DNA from: Ascochyta rabiei
Taxonomy: Eukaryota > Ascomycota > Dothideomycetes > Pleosporales > Didymellaceae
Direction: 5' to 3'
Length of the DNA: 64,000 bases
NCBI RefSeq assembly: GCF_004011695.2
Contig: NC_082408.1
Coordinates: 1,411,501 to 1,475,500, forward strand
Shown here: piece after piece, positions 23,461-35,420 of the stretch
Layout of the letters: each line of letters starts with the position of its first letter
How positions within the stretch are numbered: the first letter of the stretch is position 1
Position numbers and translations under genes: made by a program
Notes under the pieces: model-generated
Told to the model about the DNA's origin: nothing
Databases searched by the model: none
What the model saw: only the letters and a program-made list of their open reading frames with translations

Positions 23461-26032
23461 TTACCAAGCCAGCTTGCTTGTTAACAACTTTGGCTGTTGC
23501 GTCCAGACGAGGTTACGACTTTGGAGTTTTCGATGGAAGAGGAAGAAGCAAATAGTAGTGGGTAGCTTTTGACCTTAGGCTCGGTACTAGTGCGGTCCGG
23601 CTTCGTGGTTCCTGCATCAAAAGTCGACCCTGGAGTTCCGAATATAGGAAAGACAGACTTGGCTGTAGCCTTGGCATTTGCGGAGATCGGAACCTTATGC
23701 GAGTCTGAACGCCTTGTCACTTACTTGTCGAAAGCCAATGTGACTAAGGTACTCTTGGCAAAAGTCAATGTTGCAACGTGAGATTCAGCTCCTATAGATA
23801 GTGCTCTGCAGCTGATGTGTGTAGCGACAAGGTTGCCCGCGGCCTTCAACGGACTCGCAACCTTCCCCCTACGCAAGTGCTTATCTGGTGATGAAAACAG
23901 CCCCATAGCGCATGATCAACTTCCGGAATAATGAGGTTCTGAAAGCTGGACTGTGAGGGGGCGCCAGAGACGGCTAGGCAAGGCTCCTGCGTCCTTTGCC
24001 GGTAGCAATACTGCACTTACGCCAACACCCCGAATGATTGCCGAAAACGCTATCATGAAAGCTAACTTCGAATAGACTGCTAAAATCTGCCATGTTTAGG
24101 ACTCTCGTGTACCTAGGCGGACAGGGGAGAAGAGGAGGGCCGCAAACTGCACGTAACTAACTAAGCGAGCATTGAGTATGAACAAAACAGAAGCTGGACC
24201 GTGACCCGTGCACGCTAGATCAGACATCTTCGTTATAAGAACGCCAGATGAAGATGGCCGCCAAGTAAAGACTTTATGCCAGTTGCGAATATGGAACAGC
24301 GGACAGCATTCACACGCCATAGTAACAAATTCATCCCTACGAACCAAGACATAAGTTACAACATGTAGCGTGTTGTACTTCGGGAATTTTTAGTGGAGCT
24401 TCTACCTGTTGAAAATAGTAGAAAGATGCTTGAGCGAAGGAGAAGGAGCGGAGGTGAAGGGGCTATCACGTGATTATGAAGAAGGCACGCGTTGTCAAAT
24501 GCGTCATCCAACAAATCATTTTTCGCCATCCCTTCAACCTACTTGCTCCACTACTATCCTACCCTTCTCAAAGTTCTTTGTGCTACAGTAGCCTTTGCTA
24601 AGACGCTTGATGTTCAGAACTAATTAATTATTTGGCTACATTTGCAGCTATTTTCCCCTTCTATGAATGCCAACATAAGCAGGAATTTATCCTAGATCCG
24701 GGTATTTTTGCCTGTTATAGCCTGTATACGGATTGAATTACTCCTCTCCAAGTTATAGGCAAGTGGGGGGAACGGTAGGCAGGATAATGACAATAAAGGG
24801 CTGAATGGATGACGAGTGTAATGAGCAAGGAGCGCAGCCCCTGAGTAATCTTCTTTCCTGATACTCCTCTGCCCCCTACCTCTCTCATAAGGTTGGCTTT
24901 ATTGCTCGGTATGAGATGTCAATATCATATTCGTTCGGTGTTTGGTGTGTTACGTATTGGAGCTTAATGCGTATGAAGGCTAACATTATGTCTAGGTGTA
25001 CGTTCTAGGCATGGAGCTGGAACATACGCTTGGAAAAGTCGGCTGTGTCTTGTCCTCAACTCAACACCGGCTCAAATTAAAAAACTTTACCGATTTTGAG
25101 AAGCTCACCTGTTTCATCGTGACGCTCTGGGTGTTCGCTTGCACCACTCTAGTTGAGCATTTTCATATCCAAGCATGATCATCATATAAACATAACCGCA
25201 GATAATGAAACGCCGACGTGCTTCGTAGTTTACCACTGGCTCGCAAAATCAAAAACAAGGGCAGCCACGGACATGGAGTTTGCGATGAAGGAGGGGATTG
25301 GTTTTATGAAGTTCTTCGGACGCAACCACTCAATTATTTAAATAACTGAATGGCTCAAATTCATACTAGTCAAGCACTGAAGTCCAAGGGCGATACTGGT
25401 AACAAGCATGCCGGTAAAGAGTCAGTAGGCTGCAACAAAGTCACATAAGATGATGTTGGTCTTGGAACTAAATAGCACAGTGTTGGAATTGCATGATGAT
25501 GCTTCCCCTGGATAATGATGAGGTGTCGGAAATAAAAGTTCTCCACTGTGTGTCATAGAATTGCAGTTTCGACAGACTAGCAATAATGTAGGAAACCCAA
25601 AATATATGCTCGGGCACACTAATGAGATAGAAGAGTGAGATTTGCAAGACCTGTTGCTCTTGTGGAATTGGCAAACAAAGTTCTGTCACATTCTGAATGT
25701 TCTGAGCAGCACTGGCTCTTGAATTCGATGCGAGACTTCATCCGACACACAGATTAACATCGAGTTGCTTGCCGGAGAAATCTGGAAAAGACGGGTTTCT
25801 TCCACCAATTTCAAGCATGGCTATTCTCAATGCCTAGCAAGCACCTTCTGCATTCATGAGGCCCCACTATCAGCTCCAACGAGCGCATGTCACGCGAAAC
25901 CTTCGTTGTAAAAGAAGACCTTTGTCATGCGACCCGTTGCGCATCTTCGATTTCTGCCTGCCCCAATATTATAATACCTATATATTTTTTGTAAAAATTT
26001 TTAAGACTCATTCCTAGCATCAACGGGTTATT
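23461..26032. other. normal-composition island, no supportable protein gene
   Basis: Base composition is ordinary and CpA is not depleted, so this part escaped the mutation process. Open frames are all under about 85 codons, lack recognisable motifs and overlap on opposite strands, so I call none. An untranslated RNA or short gene with unseen introns cannot be excluded. Confidence 0.5.
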
Positions 26033-26104
26033 GGGCTTGTGGTTTAGTGGTATAATACTCCCTTAGCATGGGAGTGGTCCAGGGTTCGATTCCCTGCAAG
26101 TCCA
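26033..26104 (+). tRNA. tRNA-Ala (anticodon AGC)
   Basis: A 72-base cloverleaf without intron. The seven-base acceptor stem GGGCTTG pairs with CAAGTCC (one G-T pair), and the anticodon stem CTCCC/GGGAG encloses the loop TTAGCAT with AGC at positions 34-36. The T arm contains GGTTCGATTCC, and the discriminator base is A. AGC reads GCT and, after A34-to-inosine editing, GCC and GCA. It decodes alanine in cytosolic translation. The internal A box (TGGTTTAGTGG) and B box (GGTTCGATTCC) serve as the RNA polymerase III promoter. It is the only firm gene in the island between two dead transposon blocks. Confidence 0.95.
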
Positions 26105-26108
26105 TCTC

Positions 26109-26113
26109 TTTTT
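26109..26113 (+). terminator. RNA polymerase III T-run terminator
   Basis: Five T residues, four bases after the last base of the tRNA, the standard termination signal for this polymerase. Confidence 0.8.
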
Positions 26114-27350
26114 GCTCGAGTGACACGTCTTTGTCATCGGTGGCCCGCAAACATGCACAATGCTGGTCCAGAATCTTTCCCTTCTTGCTTCCGAGCCTAG
26201 TGGCCCCAGATTCGAACTCTACAGGAGAGAACAGTTTGCCCCTTGTGAAGTCTCCAATATCAGTGAAGAGTTATGGCTAAGGGAACTACTGCTCTAGTCG
26301 CACACTTGTTTTTGGGCTTTTGCTACAGCGTTAGCCATGCTATCCTAATATTCTAGGCCTGAGCGCGGTTAAGCAGGCAGAAACTATCTAACACAATGAA
26401 AGCGATATATTAGTAGATGTTTGGAAGGCCCGACTTTGAAAATTGCGTTGTTGCCAACTGTTTGTATATTGAAAAAAAAAATTGGTAGGCGAGTCCGGTC
26501 ATAAAATCCATGCTGGGGCATCACAATCTTGTTGGAAGTGTCGTGTCGAGCCGGCAGCTACCAGCGAGCAAACTCAGGCACAGCATGATAAAACAGGGAC
26601 GTGAACAGAAATTCTGATTGAGCAGCTCATTTTCAAACCACGTAAATACCGATAAATCTATGAAAAAACGTTGGGCCACTTAATGGCAGCTGGATCGTAC
26701 ACATTTCAATGTAGGGCAGTGGGTCACGAGAGGCGGTAACATAATACGAGTTCGAATTTGCGTCCTTCCCACGTTCTAGCGGACTTTGGTAAACTCCTGC
26801 TTGTGCACAGTCTGAGACAGCAAAACTACTAGACTTTACTCTCTGCTTCCGACCGCGCTTGCATTCAACATGTCAATATAGGCCGCTCACGACCAGTACG
26901 CGCCGTATATATTTGCCTTCACGCTCACTCGCCCCATCCATATGTAGACGACCAGCTTACTCACCCTTCCGCCACATTCCTTGTGCCCCGCAAAAAGCAA
27001 ACATGCGTGCATGTGCGCTGCCACAATCCAATCTGGGACGACGTCCGATGCGATCGTCTTGGCTGCATGATGCATGCAGGTCGGTTTCTCGACTCTATGA
27101 AATTCAGAGCGAGAAAGTGACGATGCAATCAGGACGAAGCGTATGTGGGGAAGGCTGGGCCGTGCCTATGCATGCGGGTACAAGGTACGCGGAGGGGTAA
27201 TGCACGGTCGCAGCTCGCCTCGTGCGGTTGTGTTCGATGTTATTCAGGATAAGCAGCACCACTCTGCACCAATATTACGAACATGCCTTCCTAACATCTA
27301 TTTCCAGCGTCTGTTTTGTAGTGCAGGCGTTGGAACAGGCGCGCTAGCTA
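26114..27350. other. normal-composition sequence, no supportable gene
   Basis: Ordinary composition with one 113-codon open frame (26859-27200, plus) that has no domain, is opposed by another open frame and has no visible splice or promoter context. A short A-run lies near 26473. The junction to AT-rich DNA is at about 27345-27365. Confidence 0.45.
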
Positions 27351-27360
27351 TTGTAAGCTA

Positions 27361-27789
27361 AACAGAGTGGTTATCTAGTCTTAGTTAACGTAAGATAAAA
27401 TCTCTGTAATAGCCTGTGCGTTTAAAGATTTAGACTAGTTAAAGGCACAACAAACAGAGAACTTAGCTATAGCTATTGCCTACCTAGTAATTACTACACA
27501 GCTATTACTTTATTACAAATACCCCCCATTATAACTAGCTATACTAACCTCCTATACCTAGACAAAATTAACTAAGTAATAGCTTAACCTACCCCTATAC
27601 AACTACTCTATTAACTAAGTAATAGCTTAAACCTACCCCTAATACAAACACTATATTAACAAAGTAACAGCTCTCTCCTTAGGCCTATAAATACCTGCTG
27701 CCTTAGTAAAGTAGCAGGTCTATATCCCTAGCTATATCCTACAAAATTAACTAAGTAATAGCTTAAACACCCCTAGTAGTCTATTTCTA
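27361..27789. other. AT-rich unassigned sequence hit by Gypsy D
   Basis: The word TTAACTAAGTAATAGCTTAA occurs around 27569, 27611 and 27750, with a weaker copy near 27652, giving a loose repeat. A TATAAATACC box lies near 27688, so this could be part of an LTR or promoter of an older element. It is contiguous with 35093-35213 and 40418-40590 once D and E are removed, but I find no paired repeat that defines that older element. Confidence 0.45.
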
Positions 27790-27794
27790 GCAAT

Positions 27795-27996
27795 TGTAAA
27801 GAGTGTACAAAGCGATCACGAGGGAGGATAGGGTTAAAGAGGATAGCAGGTGTATTAAGGTACGTAGTATGTAGTAACAAGACTAATTACTAGAGTATTA
27901 GTAATAACCTCTAACACCTTTATATAGTGTAGGCTGGCTAGCCCTATAGTAGCTTGCTAAGACTACTAGAGGTACCTCTAGGCCTAGCGCCTAACA
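27795..27996 (-). repeat. 3' LTR of Gypsy D
   Basis: 202 bases, starts TGTAAAGAG and ends CTAACA, paired with 34886-35087. The next three bases on the plus strand are ATG, the apparent start codon of the antisense relic gene. Confidence 0.9.
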
Positions 27997-29513
27997 ATGC
28001 CTCCCTTCTCTAGATTGTTTAGCTTAGATAATAGTATAATTAGTAATACTGTATTATTTTAGCCTAGCTTTAGACGTGTTTACTCTGTCTGTCCTATTAT
28101 AGCTAATTCTAACTAAGTTTAGGCGTTTCAGACGCCTTGTAAGGCTAGATAGGGCTTAATTCTAATTCTACCTTTACCTAGTAAAAGTTAAACAGAAATC
28201 CTCTCTTACCTCTTACTTTACCTCTAGGGTCTAGGCAGCCGCCTGCGCAGGCTAAAGCTCTAACTAGGTAGCTAGCAGCATATAAGCTATCTATACCCCT
28301 AGTTTTATTAGTTACTACTATATCCTACTTTAATTTAGGAAGTACTAACCTATTCTGTCTAGCACTTTTGTAAGGATAGCTAAGGGATTTTCTAGGTCTT
28401 TCTAGCACGTTCTAACACGTTTTAGCAGATAGCACTACACAAGACGCCTTAGTAACCTTTTTAGACTATTCCTAACTACTACTACCTACTGCTAACTGTT
28501 ACTAACTATTACTAACTACTATTTGCTATAGCTGTTATATTAATGCCTGCTTACTGTAAGATTAACATTGCTAAGAATAGTAGGACTGCTAAGCAGTGCT
28601 GTATACTCTGTCTCTACTACATTACTAATAGTAATATCTATAGGGACTGTTGTTTCTCTGCTAACCTAGCTTTATAGGGTAGCCTGTGTTATAGGGACGC
28701 CTAGGCCTACTACTACAAAGAGTGTTATAATAGCAATAAGAATTGCCTATTAGTACGTGTTTTGTCTCCTTTTAGCTTGTTTTAGTATCTTTTAACACGT
28801 TTAGGGCCCTAATAAGTACACTAACAGCTATTTAAGGCTTTCTAGCAACATAGCGCGCCTTTACTCTAGTTGCTGCCTAGTTACTACTACTTATACCGCT
28901 ATTGTTAATGCTACTAGAGTTAAGACTACCCCTACAACATCAGCTACTACTGCGCCTATGTCTATTAACAAGAAGACTACAATAGGCAAGTCTATTATTA
29001 ACTAGGCTAGCTTGTTGCTAGGTATAATTTAAGAGTATGTTCTAACACGTTTTAGCTTATTATAGCATAGTCTAACCTTTATAGAAACTATTTACTACAG
29101 GAAGAGCTACTTATACTTTATAATAGCAACACTTATATATATAAGTTAACCTTATCTAGCATCTACGTTAAGAAGTAAGATTAATCTAAGGCTAGTGCTG
29201 TTAAGGCTAAGATAAAGCAAAAGAAGATGTTAGAGGAGAGTAGTAGCAAGTCTAATCTAGATGCGCCTATTACCCCCTAGAAGAAGGTATTATAGCACGT
29301 TTTAACCTGTTTTAATAATATCTAACTTTTTTATAGTTAAAGTACCAGATTACAGGCACTAGAAAGACCCTTAGTTAACTCTAGGAGGAGCAAGAGGAGC
29401 AGGAAGCTGCTGAACAGGCTGCTGCTAATGCTGCCGCTGCCACTGCTGCTACTAAGAAGCCTTGTAGTAGTTATAAGGCTACTACTTATACCTATAGTAG
29501 TAGTTATAGTTAA
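27997..29513 (+). pseudogene. relic spliced gene antisense to Gypsy D, 422 codons
   Basis: I do not recognise the product. The ATG at 27997 directly follows the LTR and overlaps the complement of the polypurine tract. Exons 27997-28138, 28182-28369, 28426-28752, 28805-29034, 29085-29286 and 29337-29513 are separated by five segments of 43-56 bases. Each segment begins GT, ends AG and has CTAAC, CTAAT or TTAAC near its 3' end. Joined, they keep one frame to a TAA at 29511. About 22 internal codons are TAG or TAA, all explicable as mutated CAG, CAA or TGG. The middle is cysteine-rich (C-C-x2-C and later cysteines, 28555-28747), then Thr/Ala/Ser-rich, then Lys-rich (29190-29230), then Glu/Gln/Ala-rich and probably coiled-coil. 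It lies between pol and the LTR, so transcription from the LTR edge is plausible. Function unknown. Confidence 0.6.
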
Positions 29514-29879
29514 TAGATATTCCCTATAATAGAAGGTTTAGATTAATAATACCTAAGTTTATAGTTAGTAGATAGTTTTAGGCTAATATAGCAATTAGGT
29601 GCATTACACTCTTAGATAGTCTAAATAATACTAGGAAGGTGTTCTTCTATACTAATTCTTCTATATTTACTTATAATTGTAACTGTATAACATAGCATAT
29701 AACTTTCTTTATCTCCTTATATTAGAAATAGCTATAATAGGCTAAAAGATGTCTGCTTTAGCTAGTCTGTATTTCTTAGGGTAAGGTAGGGTTATGTTTT
29801 CCCTTAGCGTAAACTATTAAACACTTATTAATTAAAAAACCCCTGTAGGGAAAAATTATAATTAAGTAAAGGTATTTAG
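29514..29879. other. spacer between the antisense relic gene and Gypsy D pol
   Basis: AT-rich sequence of about 370 bases with no readable motif. The convergent ends of the antisense gene (29513) and of pol (about 29880) face each other here. Confidence 0.5.
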
Positions 29880-32800
29880 CCTTTTTAGTCCCCCCTTTTT
29901 TAGACTTTAACCTTAACGTCTTATTACGCAGTCTAAGCAGTTACTTTATTATTTTCTAGTATTATTTTAGTACTTCTTTAGAAAGATTTGTGCTAATTTT
30001 CTAGGAATTTTCTAAGTTAGGGAATCTGTCCTACTTAATAAGGTATTCCTACTGTCTATTGTCTAGTTACCTTCTGTTAAGGACTTTTTCTATATTCTAC
30101 ACCTTCTCTTCCCCTTTAACTATAGGTTTTTGTATTTGTTCCTATATAATTAGGAGTTAACTTCTTAGTATATATAGGTCTAGCAGTAACGTATAGAATA
30201 CTAGGTAGATCTCTTTTACTCCTAGCAGGTCTACTCTATATACACTAGGGCTAATCTAGGCTGTAATAGTTCTAGGTCCTAGGTATTTCTAGTCTAGCTT
30301 CTTTTTTAGGCGTACTGTCCTAATATTCTTACTAGAGACTAGTACTTTGTTGCCTACTTTAAAGGGTGCTAGTAGTTATTTCTTATCTAAATGTTTCTTT
30401 TAGTACTTGTTTAACTTTTCTATATTTGCTTTACAGGTAGCCTGTAAGGTAATAACTCTAGTAGCTAATTCCTTTATAAGGGGAGATTCTCTGCCTTTTA
30501 ATGCTAAAGTAGGCTAATCTGTGCTTCTTAGATCTATACTGTAATAGGCTTAAAAAGGTGTTATATTTATAGATGCGTAAATACTATTATTATACGCAAA
30601 TTCTGCAATTAAAATCTATAGGGCCTAATTGTCTTATTCTAGAGTATAATAGTAACGTAAGTACTGTTTAAGAGTCTAATTTTGCCTTTCTATTTAGCTA
30701 TCTGTTTAGGGATAATAGGCTAACGTTAAGACTTGTCTTAGGTTTAAGTAGTAGTTAAAGGTTTCCTACGTCTTTAAGTTTATTAGCGGCCCCTAATCTA
30801 AGATAATTTGTGCTGGTGCGCTGTGTAAGCAGATAATTTCTCTAATCTAGGTGTGTGCTAGGTCTTTTCTATCCTAATTAGCCCTAGCTAGTATGTAATA
30901 TAATATTTTAGTTAATTTACATACTACTACTAGTATTAAGTTATTTACTAACCTAGCCACCTTACTAGGAGGTAGTTCTATAATAAAATCTATTATTACG
31001 TCCTTCTATAGTTAGCTTAGCACTAGTAAAGGTTATAATAACCTATATAGTTTATGTTAGGTAGTAGTTAATTTCCTATATACTAAGCAGTTGTAGCAGT
31101 AGTTAGATATATCCTTATTAATGCCCCTCTAGGTATATCTGCGCTAAATCTTCTCTAAGGTCCTTTGTGCTCTAAAGTGTCCTAATATTAGGTTGTTGTA
31201 CCGCTCTTTAATAACAAACACTTTATCTTTTAGCCTTTTAAGTAAGATACGCCTCTCCTTAGCTATATTATCTTTTTCTAGGTTATTTTATCCTATTTTA
31301 ATGTTGCTTAACTCTTTTTTAGTGCTAGAGAGTTTGTCTGTGTTATCTAAGTCTGTTATTAGCTCTATCTAACTGTTCTCTCTTAATTCTTCTCTTTTTA
31401 GATCCCTTATGTTCTTTCTTCCTTTTATAGATAAATAAAGGGTTATAGCTGCTACTAGGGAAGTATTAGGGTTCCTTCTAGTTAGAATCTCCTAAAGTAG
31501 TTATATAAAAGCCTTATTATACTTTTATAAGAGGTCTTACACCTCTCTTATATAATTAGAACGCTGTAAGGGTCTATCTGCAGGAATTATAGACCCTAGG
31601 CAATAAGTAATTATAAAGTTAAACTTAGATAGCACTAAGTATGCCCTTACTTGCTAATAGCTAAGAACCTTTGTCTCTATAAACTATTTTAGGTTTTAGT
31701 AATCTATTAAGATCTTAAAGAAGGTACTGTCTAAGTATCTTTGCTAATGCTGTAGGCTCTAGATAATTATAAGAAGTTTCTAGTTATAAGTATTATAGTT
31801 ATACTCTACTTAAATTAACTTCTTTAAATAGAAGTCTATAGGCCTCTATTAGGCCAGCTTCCCCTCCCTAGGGACTAGTTAACTAAGGATTCCTAAGATA
31901 GCGCCTCTAGAGTTGTCTACTTTAATACTAGTCTGTCTTTTAGGTACAAAATAAACTAAGATAGGTATGTTAATAAATAAATCCTTTATATTCTAGAAAG
32001 CTTATAGAGATTCTCTACTTAGCTTAAGAGGCTAACTCTCCTCCTTCCTTATTACTTAACTAGATTTAGCCGAATTTAGCCCTTTCTAGGTTAATTAGGT
32101 TAATAGCAAGGCTAATTTAGAAAACCCTGTAATAAATTTCTAATAGTAGTTTATAAAGCCTATAAATACTTAGATATCACAAACTATGCGCAGAATTAGC
32201 TATTCTTAGATTGTTTTAACCCTGTCTAGGTTAATACTTACCCCTTTAGGTAAGACTATATACCTAAGGTACTCTATGCGTTAATAGTGCTATTTACACT
32301 TATCTAAGCGTATATAGAGGTTTGCTTTATAAAGCCTCTCTAAGACCTCCTTAACGTGTCTAATATAGTCTTCCTCTGTCTTAGAGTATACTAATATGTT
32401 GTCTAGATATATAATATAAGTTACATTAACTAATCCTATTAGTGCCTTATTTATATAGGCCTAAAATTAGGTAGGAGCATTTATAAGTCTAAACAGCATT
32501 ACTATGTACTTAAAATGTCTATACCTAGTTTAAAACGCAGTCTTCTACTTATCCCCTTCCTTAATTTAGATATAGTAATATGCCTTATGTACATCTAGTT
32601 TAGTATAGAACTTTACTTACGCTAGTTGTTCTAGTAACTCTATAATTAGTAGTAATAGATAGTAGTTTTTAACTATTATCTTGTTTAGACCTCTATAGTC
32701 TACATACAGTCTTAGGTTGCTGTCTTTCTTCTTTAAAAAGAGAATAGGCGCCCCTACTAGCAACCTTAAGTGTTATATCTAGCCACGTTGTAGATATTCT

Positions 32801-34800
32801 ACTAGATACTTTCTAAGTATCTCTAATTCTATTACAGATAGACTGTATAACAGTTAGTAGAGGGAAGTAGCTCCTTCTGTAATATTAATTACTAGGTTAT
32901 GCTCTCTATGCTCTAGTAGGACCTAAGCATTATCCTCTAATCCTAAGTACATATATTTATAATACACTTCTAGAATTAGGCCCTTTTTAGCAGATATTAG
33001 GTTATATGTACCTACTAAGTTTACTATACATATATAAACGTCTACTAAGAGACTTCTTATAGTGCGTTTAAACTCTTTAGCATCTTCTAACACTATTTTT
33101 TCTAGTTTAAGAGAGTCCCTATACTTCTTCCTTTAGAAGAGCATACACTAGCTTAAATAGCTTAGGTTAGGGTTTGTTTAGTTAATCTAGGGTAATCTAA
33201 GGTATATCTTATACCTTTATAGGTCTATAACTACAAAAGGTATCTATTAGACCTTCTGTCTTCTACAGGAGTTAACAATAGATACTTCTGCTGTAGTTAC
33301 TCTATAGATAGGTAATTCTGCTCTACCTATACCTTTAGCTACTATTTTATTTAATAATATAACCTCTAGATCCTGCTTCTTTACTAGGAGAACTAAAATT
33401 AAGTTTAGTTATAACCCTTTATCTATTAAGGCTTCTATATTCTCTATGTTACCTATAGATGCTTTAACTATAAGTAGGTATATATATTCTAGGTACACTG
33501 TCTTATAAAGAGAGATATTCTCCTTCTTCTTCTTAGACAATTTATTATAGGCTATAAGAGAGGAGATTAGCTCTTAGGTCCCTTGTCTTTTCCTTACTTA
33601 TCTAGAGCAGGGTCTTTCTAGTTTAACTTTAGCTTTAGGCAGTTAGGGCAGTAGTAACTAGTTTCTCTACACTTAAGGTATGCGTTTTAGGTCTTATATA
33701 GCCTATCTTAGCCCTTTTTACCCTTTACTAGCTCTTTATAGAACTTCTTAGACTTAAATAACTTTTTTAGGGTTTTTGTGTTCCCCTCTAACCTAGAGTT
33801 ACTAAATTAGTGCTTCTATAGTCCTTTATTAGTTATCTTACCCTTAGCTAGAGTCTTCTTAGGTAGCTGTTAGCTATGCTAACCTAGTCTCTAGTTAATA
33901 ATATTAGCTTGTTCCTCTACCTTTAGGATTGTGTCCCTTTAATTATAGGGGATAAGGAATAAGTCCTTTTATATGCTAGAGAGTAGTATAGTAATATATT
34001 CTAGAACTTAAAGCTCTAGTATTTTTAATAACCTAGTTCCTCCTATAGTAGACGCATAAAGTCTAGCAGATCTATAGGAGACTAAGATTTCTACTGCTTA
34101 TATTACTTTAAGGATTTATACACTACTTGCTTACGTTTAGCTAGTGTTTCTAGAGCATCTAGCATAATTCTTTTTAGCTCTTGCTACGTTAGTTCCTAGG
34201 TTAGCTAATTACAGTAGTTAGTTGTGCAGTAGGCCTACTACAACGTCTTTAGGTTCTCTAAGAGGTACCTTACGCTAAAGTTAATCTTTTGTTCCTCTAT
34301 AAGGAAATTAACTTGGGATTAAAGGAAGTATTCCTTATAATCTCTTTCCTAATAGTTGTATTTAGCGCAGTTGCGCTTTACGTACTTCTATAGAGGTTTA
34401 GGTTATAGAATGTTTATAGATAGGGAAGATTATAGTTTCTCTACTCCTTCTAGTACTTTTTAGAAGGATAGGATTATTACTAGATCTCCTTTGTTGTATT
34501 TGCGTCTAAGTTTACAAAGAAAGAAAAGTTCCTTATAGTCTTTTGTCTCTTACAACTATTTACGCAAGTTTTCTAACTCCTATTATTAATTACCTACTTC
34601 TAGGCTATTCTAGCCTTCTCTAGCTAAAGCTGCCCTATAGATATAAATTCTAGAGTAAGGTGTACTGCCTAAAGGACCTACAGATTCTCTTAAGGTACTA
34701 TAGACACTTAGTGTCTGTTAAGGTATCTCCTTATCTGTAGAGGGAGGTATTACCTTACGCTCTACTAGCTCTCCTACAGGTAGGTTGTCTTAGTCCCTCT
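29880..34800 (-). pseudogene. Gypsy D gag-pol with chromodomain
   Basis: On the minus strand: gag on the right with a zinc-knuckle-like motif (C-R-E-T-S-Y-Y-C-P-N-C, about 33630-33690); protease and reverse transcriptase through about 32000-33400; RNase H and integrase through about 30300-31900; and a chromodomain at about 29940-30110 reading Q-E-Y-L-I-K-Q-D-R-F-P and E-N-S, the family's Y-L-V-K-W-x-G-Y-P and E-N-S-W boxes with mutated tryptophan codons. Stops are almost all TAG/TAA. The gag start codon is not resolved. Confidence 0.78.
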
Positions 34801-34885
34801 CTAAAGACAGTAAGCCTAGATAATTTAGTTTAAGACTTATAGTAGCTTAGGTCTATCTTTAATTATAATATAAGAGTAATTAGAA

Positions 34886-35087
34886 TACAAAGAGTGTACA
34901 AAGTAATTATAAGGGAGGATAGGGTTAAAGAGGATAGTAGGTGTATTAAGGTACGTAGTATGTAGTAATAAGACTTATTACTAGAGTATTAGTAATAACC
35001 TCTAACACCTTTATATAGTCTGGGCTGACTAGCCCTATAGTAGCTCGCTAAGACTAGCAGAGGTACCTCCGGGCCCAGCGCCTAACA
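34886..35087 (-). repeat. 5' LTR of Gypsy D
   Basis: A 202-base partner of 27795-27996. It begins TACAAAGAG (TG mutated to TA) and ends CTAACA. It keeps CCGGGCCCAGCG, where the partner reads CTAGGCCTAGCG. Confidence 0.9.
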
Positions 35088-35092
35088 GTAAT

Positions 35093-35213
35093 AGTAATAG
35101 ACAAACAAACAACAATAACAACAACAATAATATAAAGACTGTTAACTGTAATAGCAATAGCTAGTAATAGACAATAAATAATAAACGCTAGAACTACCTA
35201 CTTATAGGATAGT
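35093..35213. other. short unassigned AT-rich spacer between D and E
   Basis: Rich in AACAACAATAAC-like words, with no gene visible. It joins 27361-27789 on the left and 40418-40590 on the right once D and E are removed. Confidence 0.5.
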
Positions 35214-35218
35214 TCTAC

Positions 35219-35380
35219 TGTTAGATAACCGACCTTGCCGAGCCAAGTTAGGGTTTTAGGGTTAACCTTAGTTAACTTAGGGGCTAGCGGCACACATACA
35301 TAAAATAAGCCATTAAGATAGATAATTATTAATTAATTACCTTTACTATTATCTTTGCACATTAAGCATATTATCTAACA
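35219..35380 (+). repeat. 5' LTR of Copia E
   Basis: 162 bases, TGTTAGATAACC to ATCTAACA. All eight TCA triplets seen in the right LTR are TTA here, so it is the more heavily mutated copy. Confidence 0.92.
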
Positions 35381-35420
35381 ATTAAGAGTCTTACTAACAC
35401 TACTAAAAATACCCTTTTAA

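Larger units (their letters stand above)
27795..35087 (-). mobile_element. Gypsy element D (chromovirus), complete but dead
   Basis: LTRs of 202 bases lie at 27795-27996 and 34886-35087. The target duplication is GCAAT (27790-27794) and GTAAT (35088-35092), the single difference being a CA-to-TA change. The minus orientation is shown by gag/zinc knuckle near 33650, pol running leftward to a chromodomain near 30000, and a polypurine tract (AGAGAAGGGAGGCAT read on the minus strand) touching the left LTR. Its 3' region, 27997-29513, holds a relic spliced gene on the opposite strand. Confidence 0.9.

Noticed and set aside
23481..23906. Overlapping opposite-strand frames at the left edge of the island
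   Set aside because: Both strands are open because of local codon composition; no domain or splice support on either.
26859..27200. 113-codon plus-strand open frame in the tRNA island
   Set aside because: His/Arg/Ser-rich without domain, opposed by another open frame, no supporting signals.
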